This document shows positions 24,823-36,219 of a stretch of DNA of 64,000 nt, in pieces (the first letter of the stretch is position 1; every line of letters begins with the position of its first letter). This DNA is from Acanthaster planci (Eukaryota; Echinodermata; Asteroidea; Valvatida; Acanthasteridae). The notes beneath the pieces were generated by a model. It ran no database searches, had not been told where the DNA came from, and was given only the letters and a program-made list of their open reading frames with translations. The stretch lies in NCBI RefSeq assembly GCF_001949145.1, contig NW_019091364.1:1995884-2059883 (forward strand), in the 5' to 3' direction. The position numbers were made by a program, and so were the translations under genes.

Positions 24823-25154
24823 NGCCATTTTTTTTGGTATAGGAACTGAAAACACCAACATGTTAGAAATGGTATTAATAGTAGCCTCGTTTTTAGGGGG
24901 AATTCATGTTCTTTTACGGATAGGACACTTCGAAATTCCTAAGTTTGCACCCCCCATGGATTTAAAACCTTAATGCATCACTACCAAAAATCCGTAAGTT
25001 TCCCTAAATTTCTAGAGGGGCTTTACTGTGTTGAAAAAATCTTGGGATTTTATACTCCTATTCAAGACATTTATGATCAGCAGGAGAAAAAACATATAGA
25101 AAACTTTTGAGGACAAAAACCACTTGTTGTATTACAGCCGAGGCGCAACCCAAG
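24823..25154. other. Upstream region of the DEAH/RBR gene
   Basis: After a single N, about 330 bp precede the start codon at 25,155. A good acceptor (TTGTATTACAG, ending 25,137) lies 17 bp before the ATG, so at least one upstream non-coding exon is likely; I could not identify it. The small open frame at 24,722-24,973 crosses the N and is not supported. Confidence 0.45.
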
Positions 25155-28100
25155 ATGGATTATAGTCTACATTCCCCAACACTAGATGATTTGTTGTTCA
25201 TCCCGTCTAATGACTCTGGGTCAGACAAAGAGAAGATGATGGAAGATGACAACAAGAAGGACAAAGATGGTGATGACGGGGACGAAGATGGAGGAACAGA
25301 AGCCAGTGAAGATGAAGACGATGAAGACGGAAGAGGAGAAAGCACGATGCTGCAAGTGTGCGGACTAAACTCTGGGATGACTCAGTCAGTGCTAAAAAGC
25401 TATGTCAGTGAGCAGATACAAGGCTTAAAGGAGATGGAGGAGCTTTTTGTAGAGAAAGACACCCTGCCGCAAACTCAAACAGTAATTCTTCACTTTGAGT
25501 CATTGGAAACTGCCCAAAGTGCCTGCAGTGTTTTATCAAAGTGCCCCTTGGGTCCTGGTGGGGATCTCATCAAGGTTGAGATTCTTGACACAACAGAAAC
25601 CCAGCAAGATCTTGCTACTGAACAAAAGAATCCCACCAGGAAAGCAGCTGACAAGCCCAAGAAACGACAGCCAAGGGCACGGCAATGGAGGCAGAAGGAC
25701 AAGACATTGAAAAAGATACCAGCAATCGGCGGTGGTCTTGATGCAGCATCGTCAGCCACTCTTGAGGTTAACAATGTCAGCATCAAGAAAGAGGAGTTTG
25801 AGAAGCTTTTGTCTCAGCTAAAAATAGAATCACAGAGCTTGGTTTGGAAACCGCCACCCCAGATAGGCTCAGTTTTCCTTCAGTTTGAAAGCAAACAGGA
25901 AGCAGCCACTTCTCAACGAATCCTGAATAACATCTCTGTCGGTGCTGCCAACAAGAAACTGGTTGCTAAATTAGTCCAACCCAAACAGAAGAATGGCAAG
26001 GAGTCAGGGAAGGTTCCAGGTAGAGCACCATCTTCTTCACAGCCACTTCAAACAAGCCCTGCCTCAATCTCAACCAACAGAGATGAGAAGTACAACAGAC
26101 AGGACAGCAGCAGGAAATACTCCAAGGGGGGACACATTGGGGTTTCTTGGCAGCGACCTAATCCACCAGATGGTACCTGGTTCAAATCATCTGATGGTCG
26201 CAGACATTCTCAGGATGGTGGACAGCGAGGTCCCAGTAAAATTCCCCCACAGATGGAAGTACCTATACAGCCAAGTGGATATGGACAAAGAGAACGTAGG
26301 TCTGTTGGTGATGATGAAGACAGGAAGAGCACTGTATTAGATGCAAGCAACACCAGTGCATCCACATTTACAACATCCATAGAGGTGACTAACATCCACC
26401 CAAATGTAATGGAAGCAGGCTTTCGGCTGTTCTTACATGATAAAAAGATCCCTTACATAAAGCTTGAATTTGTCACCAGTCCGAAGCAGGAGAAATGGGC
26501 GGTCCTTTATTTTGCTACAACCAGGGACACTGCACAGTCAAGAAAGTTTCTTGACAAACAGTGGATTGTACCTGGTGGCCCAAAACTTCGTGCCAATTTT
26601 ACCGTTGCATCCAACACAAATGACTATCCTCCGACAGCTGATGGTGAAGATAGACCCAATTGTCTGATCAAAGGTACATCTGGAGGACCTCCACGGCACC
26701 CCTGTGGAGGAGGCAACAGGGGTGGGGGAGGGAGAAGTAGATCTAGAAACAGACCAAGGAAAGATGATGCTGACTCAGACAGGTTCTCTGAAAGTAGTGA
26801 AGCCATGAGCACTGCATCAAGGAAGAGTTTTAGCAGCTCTACTCGTGGAGGAAGGCATCATGTAAAATCATTGTCTCTCTACATCACAAATATCGGGAAT
26901 GATTGTGACAAGGAGGAATTTTGTGACTTCCTAAGGTCTTTTGACTTGCAGTGTGAATGTTCAGAGTTTGGTCAAACTAAAAACAAGGCACAGTTTGCTG
27001 TCATTCACTTCCCAGATTGCAAGAAGGCAGCCGAGGCTAAAAAAGTTCTGGATCAAGACGAGTGGTTGCTTGGTGGCAATACCCCACTTAAGGTCAGTTT
27101 CTTCAGACCAAGGCAAGCCTCTACAAGAAGGCAAGATTCCTTGGTAAAACAACTCAGCCAACTTCCGGTGGACAATGATGAGAGCCAGAGAAATGTACAG
27201 AAGTGGCTGGAAGGACAAACAGGTCCCGAGACAAGTGACCAGAACAGTAAACAAAACATACCTCCCACCAGGCCTGTAAAATCTGGAAATATCAATTTGC
27301 CACTTAAAAAACGAGAGTCAAATCCAAACGAAGTGGTTATAACTGATCTTCCAAGAGATATTTTTGAAACTGATGTTGCTGACATCTTGACAAAAGAGGA
27401 CTGCCAAGGTTTCATCGATGTTAGGCTAATAAAGAATAAGGTTTCCAGAACCGGTACTGGTGAGTGCTTCATTACGTTCAGAGAGAGGAAACACGCGATG
27501 GAGGCAGTGCTAAAACTTTACGGTAGATCCATACATGACCATCGTTGTGAAGTGCGTTTGTCTGTTAATCATGATCAGATGGAACCAGCCATCGCCCGCA
27601 AAACCCTTGCTACATTCCAAGAGAAGGAAATGCCAGAGAAGGTCAAGGACATTCAAAGTGCTATTGAAAAAAAAATTGAGAAAATCGAAGCAGACATAAA
27701 AGAACTTGAAGATACTCTGGAAGAGAATCAGTCCTTTGCTCAGTTAGAACATAGTGAGAGTTCAATCGAAGCACTTAGACATCAGTTAAATGAACAAGAT
27801 AGGTACTTGGAGGAGTTTAAAAGAGCATGCAGAAGCGTGGATATTAGAGTGAAACACTTGCAGGTAAAAGACGTCATAGCTTTGCATGATGTGCAGAAGA
27901 TTCGCCACCGCTTTGAGAGAGAATGTCGCCGTGCCGAATCCCCCCTGCCAGTCTATGGCTACCGATCTGACATCCAGAGGAAGATCCAGGAGAACATGGC
28001 CTTTGTCTTACAAGGGGAGACTGGATCAGGGAAGAGCACCCAGATTCCTCAATATATTGTCGATATGGAACTGCAGGGTCATCAAGATGACTGCGACACT

Positions 28101-31100
28101 GCCACTGGGGGAGGGCAGCAGTGGCGGGTTGTGTGCACGCAGCCACGCCGGGTGGCAGCTCTGACTCTTGCTAAGCGTGTTGCTGAAGAGTATGGCTGCC
28201 GGGTGGGAGAGGAAGTTGGTTTCGTGGTGGGGAACAAGAAGTCCGTTAATAAGTCCAGCACAGTGGTGACTTTCATGACAGACCGAAAATTGCTCAATGT
28301 ATGCATGGCAGATCCCAAACTATCGGAATACTCCTGCGTGATTGTGGACGAGGCTCACGAGCGATCTGTTGACACAGATATCCTCTTGGCAACCTTAAAG
28401 AAGCTGTTAATGAAGCGACGTGATCTCCATCTTATTGTCATGTCAGCTACGATTGACATCAACTTATTTACCACCTACTTTGGTGGATGTGCCCAACTGA
28501 GTGTGCCAGGCCGCACCTTCCCGGTTGACAAGCACTGGTGTGGGGATAATCTCGGCATTGGCGAAGGTGACTACCTAAAAAAGGCCATAGAGCAAGCTGC
28601 CAAGGTGAGGGAAGAAAAACAAAATCAAATGTTTCCCTATTTATTCAAGGTAATATGGCATATCAAATAATAACTTCCCCCTTACTTTCTAATGCAACAT
28701 GTTAATCCAATTCCCTCGAATCAAGATTGAATTTAAACTAAAAATGTGTAATAGTTTTATGCTAGGTAGGTTTAATCACAGCTTTGATACACTGAATTAT
28801 TATGCATGTTTTTTTTCAAGTGGTAAATTCATTAGCTGTGTTCTATTTATAAGTACAACGATAAAAAGTCTGTTTTAAAACTTTATCTCGTGATCTATTT
28901 TAAAACTGCACATTCCTACTCTCTAATCTTTGTTTCTGGACACCCACCATAAATTCCTTTTGTCAGTGCAGGAAAAGATTAAATTTTTACAATTTACCCT
29001 CACCAGAGTAATGTTTAATTGTTTATTTGGATTTTTGTACAGGTGCATAAGAAAGAAGGCCCAGGGGACATCCTCGTGTTTTTGACCTCCGTCAACGAGA
29101 TTGAGAGAGCATGCAGGGATCTTGCAACAATTCTTGGCCAAAATGCTGCCAACGAAGATGGTCCGGTGCTCATCCTACCTCTGCACGGACGACTTCAGCC
29201 AGAGGACCAAATGAAGGTCTTTAAAGAAACAAGACCAGACCAGCGGAAGATTGTCTTTGCCACAAACGTCGCCGAGACATCAGTCACCATCAAGGGTATT
29301 AAATACGTCATTGACACAGGGGTGGTGAAGGAGTGTCAGTATGACCCGAAGCGCAGCATGAGCCTTCTGAAAGTTACCACAATAACCAAAGCATCAGCTC
29401 AGCAGCGGGCAGGGCGGGCGGGGCGAACTGCACCCGGGGTCTGTTACAGGCTGTACACCAAGGAGGAATATGGCGAGCTTGAGGAGACAATGAAACCTGA
29501 AATTCTGAGGGTGCATCTGGGGATGGCGGCCCTACAACTCTTAGAGCTGGGTGTGGAGGATGTGGCAAACTTCGACTTCATTGAAGCACCAGATCAGGAG
29601 GCCACGAGGCAAGCTATGATAACCTTGAGGCTCTTGGGTGCCGTGGACAAGAGTAGCAAGCTGACCCCACTGGGAAAAAAGATGGCTACACTGCCGTTAG
29701 AACCACGCCTTTCCAAGCTGGTTCTTGAAGGGGTAGAAAGAGGTTTAGTCACAGAAGCTGTTGTTCTTGCAGCATTGATTTCTGCACCTGGAAGCATCTT
29801 CTACCGAGGAGGTTCTGATAAAGACAAAGACACAGCAGACCAGCTGAAACTTAAATTCTGTCATAAAAGTGGTGATATCATCACAATGTTGACTGCCTAC
29901 AGTCAATGGAATGACCAACCAGAGAAGCAACGGAAGTCTTGGTGTATGGCGAACAGCATGAATTCAAAGACCTTAAATGCTGTCAAGGACACGGTGCAAG
30001 AAGTAAGGCAGGTACTCAAGAAAGAGCACAAGGTTGACAGTGATTACAGCAAGATGAAGATACCAGACAAAGCCAAGAGTGAAACCCTTCAGAAGGTCAT
30101 CATGGCTGGCTACTTTCAGACGCTGAGTCTTTACAATGGCCACCACCGTGCAGGATACACAGTTCTACCCCAGCAGAAGTCGGGCCATGTTCACCCCTCA
30201 TCGGCACTGAAGGCCCTAGGCATCAATCCAACCTGGGTGGTGTATGAGGAGTTCAAGCGTACTTCACGCGACTTCCTCTTCAATGTGACTCAGGTCGAAA
30301 TCTCGTGGCTGGAAGAAGTGGCTCCAGTGTTCTACCATGAGATCGATCTGAAAGCCCTCAAGGATATGGCCATGATTGAGCTGTCTCCAATTCCACTTGG
30401 CACGGCACTGATGAGACAACTGACAGTAAAACGCAACGAGAAACTGCGCGCCCTCGAAGAAAAGATCACAGCTGAGCAAGACTCATCATGCATTATTGAA
30501 GTCAACCGAAGTACAAAGCACTTGCAGATGTTTGTCAACAAGCAGTGCTCATCGTTTGCCACATCTCATGTCAAGGGATTTCTCGATGATGAATGCAAGA
30601 TGATTGAGCGGCAGCAGGTTGAAGTGCCAGTTGGTGACTCTGGAGTTGTCAGACAAGTTGTGGTTGCCGGAGCAGAAACAAAGTTCATCCTGATGGCGAA
30701 AGACTATAGAACCCTGGAAATCAGCAACATGCCGGATGATGCCACCGACGATGATGTGGAAAGAATCATCCGTTTTGCTGGTTGTTCCAGACAGGAAATC
30801 CTCGATGTGTACCGATTCCCACCGCAGACGCCGATGGCAAAGGCTGGCAAATGGGGCCGTGTGACCTTCATTTCACCTGAGGCTGCCCAAGATGCCAAGG
30901 AGTGGCTGGATGTAGCTGTTGCTGCAGAAGAGACCACTCTAACTGCTAGACCAATGCAAGGCCGAGGCTTCCAGAGACCTGACATCAGACGAGTCAACAC
31001 CAGATTGGTCATCACTTGGTTCACTTGGCCCTCCAAGGGTCATGCGTTTGTCAACTGTGAAACAACTGTGGAGGCTATGGACTTAAGACTGGCCGTCACT

Positions 31101-34100
31101 GGTGTGCATCTAAAAGGACGTATTTTGCTGTGCAACACAACGAAGAAGGATTCAAGAGCTGTGTTCATAAAGAATGTACACCCAGATGCAACACAGGATG
31201 ACCTTGAGAGAGCCATCAAAAGAAAAACAGCCATCCCTTTTAAGAGGTGCTCCATTGCTCGACAGGAACCCACAGGGCATATACCAACTCCGGAAGAAGT
31301 AACTAATGATATATACACCATGTTTGATGGGGCAGTGGAACAGCAGGACATGAATGTGAATGTTCTACCTGTCAGGTCAGAGAAAACTCAGATGCAAAAA
31401 GCGATTGTCACTTTCTCTGGGGACAATGAAGGCCAGGTGGATGCACGCGTGGCAGAGCTCCAGCAGAACCCGCGACGAAACTCGGCCGGGCAAGTCTACC
31501 ATGCCAAGATCACAGCATCATGCATGCTCTTCTGCCGACCTGAAGTTTACAGCTGTCTTGAAGAGGAAATCCAGCGGCTTGTGGAAACTGCCAAGACAGA
31601 GAAAGAAGGCCTGAGCATCAGAGTTAACAAGAGCAGGAAGACAAGTGACTGGGTGATATCCATCGCAAGCGGGAAGATTGAAGATGTGCAGACTGTCAGA
31701 CGGTCACTTCTGGTGTATGTTCAGGGAGAAACAGTGCCACTGTCTGACCTCTACCATTCAGTGACATCCTACCAAAAGAAAACAAAATTGTTAGAGATGC
31801 TGCAAAAAGCACTACAGTAAGTTCAGACTACAGAGCTTTACTTGTTCAGATTTTGGTAGGACTTAAACTACAGCTCATCTTTTCTGAGTTTTGCCTCTGA
31901 AAGTGGTTTCTCCAAGATGAAGCAAGATCTGTGTTTTCTGCGACAAGTTACCAGCAGCAGGTCAAAGGATATGATTAGTAACAGTTTCCACAGTGGAAAA
32001 GGTAAGAAACCCTGTATTTTTTTAATTGGGATGTAATTGTTCTCTAAATAGGCACCTGCTTCAAGATTTGGATGCCTATGCCACAGTTGATGGCCGCAGG
32101 CAAGCCGTTGTCTTCTTTGGGAAGGACCAAATCAGGGAGCGATTGAAACGACGATTTAGAGACTACACCGAGATTGTCTGCAACCAGATGCTGAGAGAGA
32201 TTCCCCTGACAGCGAGCGTTTCCCCTCACTGCACGAAAGGAAGGGCCATTCGTGCCTTGGTGAAAGCCTACGGACCTTGGCTTAAGGTGAGGGAAGAAGA
32301 GTCAGTAGTTGTTGCTGTTCAAGGCCTGAATTTCGATCTTAGGTCAGAAGTGCCACTGGGATTTTGTTCAAGAACGATGAAGCACTAATTGGCCATGAGA
32401 AAACTACAAAATGGAGGAAGTGGGAAATCATTTGATGCAACAGGGCAATGTCGGGAAATTGTCCATGCCTATACATGTAGATATGCATGCATTTCCCCCT
32501 TTTGAGGTTGTTTTCTTGGGGAGTTCCCTTGTAGCACCCTGTAGAGATTAATGTATTGCGCTTTCTGTGACTTTGGAAGGATAACTTTTGCAGGCTACTC
32601 GAGAGGGTAGGGAATATAAAGCTATCAAATCTCTCAACTGACAAACTGGCAAGTTTTTTCTGGCAGTTCATGAAACTTGTGAAGTTCAGCTAAAAGCTGA
32701 TCCATTCGGCCTTTGTTGCAGGATCTTCAAGAAAAAAGTGGGGCTAGCATCGTGATGAATACCAAACTTGGAGTGCTCCTGATTGAGGGAAACCAGAAGG
32801 TGTTTGACAAAGTCCATGGGATGGTTTACAACTGTCTCAAAGAGGCAGGCTTAGAAGAGGCCATCAGGTAAAAAATGTCATTCATGAACTTGACACATTA
32901 ACACTGTGAATGGCCTGGATGTAATTTTCCCTACTAGAATGGAAAGGTATTTGGGTGGATGTGATGATGGAAGTAGTGGCCGGCATCATCTGGAATCACA
33001 TCTGAGCCAGAAATCACAACCCGGATGTGACTTTGGAAAGTGCTCATACAATATGTGATACTGGACTCCCAGTATGGAATAAACCTGCATGGAAGGGTGA
33101 CTCATCCGGATGTGCTTTTGGTAGGGATTATCCAATATCACATCCACACGACCAAATAAAATCACACTGAACTGTCACCTTTCCATTTTTGTAGAGAAAT
33201 CGCATCCAGGTTGTTTACAGTGTAAGAACCCTGTGCAAGTTAGGGTGGTCAGATTACACTTGCCAATTCTCTTGCTTGTTGTCTTCTTATCGCAAGCAAA
33301 TGTTAACAGTGTAAAAGGTTATATTTGTTTATGTACGACTTCCAAGAGCAATCTAAACTGAAGGATCCCAGTGTTATTAGCCTAGGCTTTTGTCCGTATG
33401 TCCCAGATTTTTTATGTCACAAGACAAGCGCAGGGAATTGCATGTGCTGCTTGCCCGTGTTAATATGCCACGTACATATCAAGGGAACCCACACTGCAGT
33501 GCGCAGTGTTGAGGGATTACACTACGGTGCAGGAATTGGCCCATCACTTTGCTTGATCCTAGTCCAGTTCTGAAATTATCTGCTTGGGAGAGAGTGTGGT
33601 TTGAGTAGGACACGGAGCTAATCGTTATTATTCATCGTATATCGGTCAAACTACCAGCCTGTTGTTGATTGATGAAGTGAGCGGCCCTTGGTGACGGGGG
33701 GGGTTTGAATGCCATCTCACAGTGGCCATTACATGGATGAGCTGTACACGAGAGGCATAATTCATGTCCCGTGAAGGTGAGTGGGGTGGAAATGATCTCC
33801 GAGCACATAACCGCAGTTGATATCTTGGGTTTTTTGTTAGGATGGAAAGATTGTGGGGAAAGGGTAGTACCCGTGATGGTTGCTGCTTTGATGGGCCAGA
33901 CGACACAGCAAGGATGATTCAGCCATGCTACCAATGTACATGTAGCTGTAAGGGCTGTGTCCAGGTGGCTCGGCTATGACTTGCAATGTGGCTGTGCTTT
34001 TAGAAACCATTAGCTTGTGGCTGCTCCCATTTCCCATAGACGCATGCATTAGTGCTAGCCACAGCCACTTAATTTGGACACTGCCTAAGGCTCATGATTG

Positions 34101-36219
34101 ACGGAACCCTTTTTTTTTCAGTAATGAAGCTCAGCAGCCCTGTGAGGATATCGAGTGCGGTGTTTGCTACACCTCGATCGACAGTAGTGACGAGGTCTAC
34201 CGTCTCAGCGCCTGTTCTCAGGCTCACGGCTTCCATCAGGAGTGCCTGATCGAGATGTTTAAAGTCCGACTCAAGGATTCCAGCAAAGATTACCCAATAG
34301 GTACAAGCCATTGCCATATCTGTATAGCAAGATTTCTTCATGATTCAGGTCAAATCAGAAGTGTGTTCATGACATGACGTGTGAAAGTATGTTCACACTC
34401 GTCAGTTGCATTGCCAGCTGTGTTGTCAAGAGTATTGGCGGCAGGATTGTGCCAAGACACTTTGAAGCTTTTAAACAAAGATCAGCTTTCTTGGTCTTTG
34501 TGGCAGGTTTTCCACACATTTGATCAACACGGCAGACCACTCCCAATTGATATTTAACCCTTCACTACCGAATGTTATGGTGATCGTTTAAGTATACCGG
34601 CCCCACGAAACCTTTGACATGGAGGGCCACCATTTGTGGCTAAGATTCTGTCTTTCATAAAGTTTACTTCCAGAACTTGCTGGAGAATAGAAAACTAAGG
34701 TGGAAGCTTAAGAGCCAGTGGCTTTTAAAACAATGGCTTTGAAAATGGTCTTAAGACTTGTTTTGTGGAATACGGTCAAGTGTGTTAAGTCCAGTGTTGT
34801 CGTGGAGTCCACCACAAGTCCCTTTGAAGTCCACTATGTCATCAAATGTCAAGCAAAGTCACAAGATATTCAACTGAACTGTGACACCCGGGCAACTTTG
34901 TCATCACTCACCCTGTCACTTGTGACTGATACTGCAGGATGATGGACTTTTGAATCACCCACAGCACTGCTACATCCTGTTTACTTTGCAGAGTGTCCGT
35001 CGGAGGGATGCGGCCAGGCCATGCTGTTGTGCGACATCCGCATCTTGTGCCCTGAGGAGGACAAGCGCCTGCGTCTCTACCAGCTCGCCCTAGAGGCCCA
35101 TGTGGCGCAGCGAAGTGACGGCAAGCTCAAGTTCTGCCCGACGGCTGACTGCTGTATGATCTATAGGCACACGGAGGACGCTCAGACATTTGTGTGTCCA
35201 GAGTGCCGCGCTCGGCTGTGTTCATCTTGTGCAGCTGAGCCTCACCCTGGACAAACCTGTGAGCAGTTCAAGGTAATCATTCTTTGAAAAGAAATACTAG
35301 TTCCCCCCCCAAAAAACATTTTTTTAAATAAGTCTTAGGTTGTGCAGATTAATTTCAACAAGTTTGGAGATACAAAGATATTGACCAATGGGAAGAGCCA
35401 CCAGCAAAGGGCGAGATAGCTCAGTTGGTAAAGCACCAGCGTGGTATTGTGGAGGTTGCAGGTTCAAAATCCTGCAACCAGTCAATGTCTTTAGGCATCG
35501 TTATAATCAAAAAGTTTGAAGATGGATAGTTACCTTGAGCAAGGTAGTAAATTTGGCCTCAAGAATGCTGGACAGTGAACACAAGTTTTGCTTTGTACAT
35601 TTACTTGTGACCTGATTTTGGTACATCAGTGATGAAAGAAGCTGAGCCTTTCTGACAAAAACCCCACAAGATTCACTTTTTCAGGAATTCCATTTTAAGA
35701 TTCAGCAACTTGTGCACTGTCAGACGCTCAGTTTTCTCACCCATCATTGAAGCTCTCAATTGTAGTTTTGTATTTTAGCCCATCACGAGAAGTCGGTCAC
35801 AAGTTGCTGAGACCCATGTCAAGTCACAGGCTATTTAAATGGACTTTAAACAAAGAAATCCACGGGTCATTTGCCCCACTGCTATTGATGGCCTTGTGAC
35901 AGACTTATTAACTTCAACACTGATGCCTTAGAAAAACAGGACTCCTGTGTATTAATAAGTCTCCCCAATGTTGCTTACCAACACGCAGAAACTAGGCAAG
36001 ACCTTTGACGACATCAAAGAGTGGATCAAGGAGACGGGTGCCGATGCTAAGATGTGCCCGGTGCCCAACTGTGGCTATGTCATTGAGAAAATCTCCGGAT
36101 GTCATCACATGACATGCCTGGGTTGTGGCAAGCACATCTGCTGGATGTGTCTGCAATACTTCAACACCGGCCGTGCATGCTATGGGCACCTTCAACAAGT
36201 TCATGGAAATTTTGTGTAA
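25155..36219 (+). CDS. DEAH-box RNA helicase fused to an RBR (RING-IBR-RING) E3 ubiquitin ligase (DEAH11/12-like)
   Basis: A ~2,431-aa fusion predicted to unwind RNA and transfer ubiquitin. Seven coding exons: 25155-28604, 29043-31816, 32052-32286, 32722-32867, 34122-34300, 34992-35272 and 35989-36219; all GT-AG, in frame. Domains: acidic stretch (about 25-60); five RRM-like modules (about 64-145, 201-283, 406-487, 570-656 and 726-808); coiled coil (about 826-900); DEAH core with GETGSGKST (954-962), DEAH (1065-1068), SAT (1097-1099), TNVAETSVTI and QRAGRAGR (1271-1278); HA2 (about 1305-1400); OB-fold (about 1500-1585); further RRM-like modules (about 1705-1790 and 1850-1930); a KH-like exon (32722-32867). 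The ligase has RING1 (Cys2213, Cys2216 onward), IBR (exon 34992-35272) and RING2 CPVPNC...GCHHMTC with probable catalytic Cys2393. The order matches plant DEAH11/DEAH12. Targets and location are unknown. The ATG follows an acceptor by 17 bp, so the 5'UTR is spliced. Confidence 0.92.
32900..33225. mobile_element. Inverted-repeat (MITE-like) element in DEAH/RBR intron
   Basis: The left arm (ACACTGTGAA, CCTGGATGTAATTTTCCCTA, AATGGAAAGGT, then GGTGGATGTGAT) is repeated inverted at the right end, which on the minus strand reads ACACTGTAAA, CCTGGATGCGATTTCTCTAC, AATGGAAAGGT and TGTGGATGTGAT. It is about 325 bp with no coding content and lies between exons 32722-32867 and 34122-34300. Confidence 0.65.
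35411..35505 (+). mobile_element. tRNA-derived SINE head
   Basis: GCGAGATAGCTCAGTTGGTAA supplies a good A box and GCAGGTTCAAAATCCTGC a B box with its stem, about 45 bp apart. The would-be acceptor stem arms do not pair (GGGCGAG versus CAGTCAA), so this is not a functional tRNA gene but a SINE head. It lies in the intron before exon 35989-36219 of the DEAH/RBR gene. Confidence 0.6.

Noticed and set aside
24722-24973. Hydrophobic open frame MLEMVLIVASFLGG...
   Set aside because: It crosses a single N at an assembly junction, has no recognised family, and lies in a duplicated non-coding block and its flank.
25490-31614. Numerous frames of 60-140 codons inside the DEAH/RBR exons
   Set aside because: They are shadows in other frames of the two long coding exons.
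35411-35485. Possible functional tRNA gene
   Set aside because: A and B boxes are good but the acceptor-stem arms do not pair, and SINE-like sequence follows.
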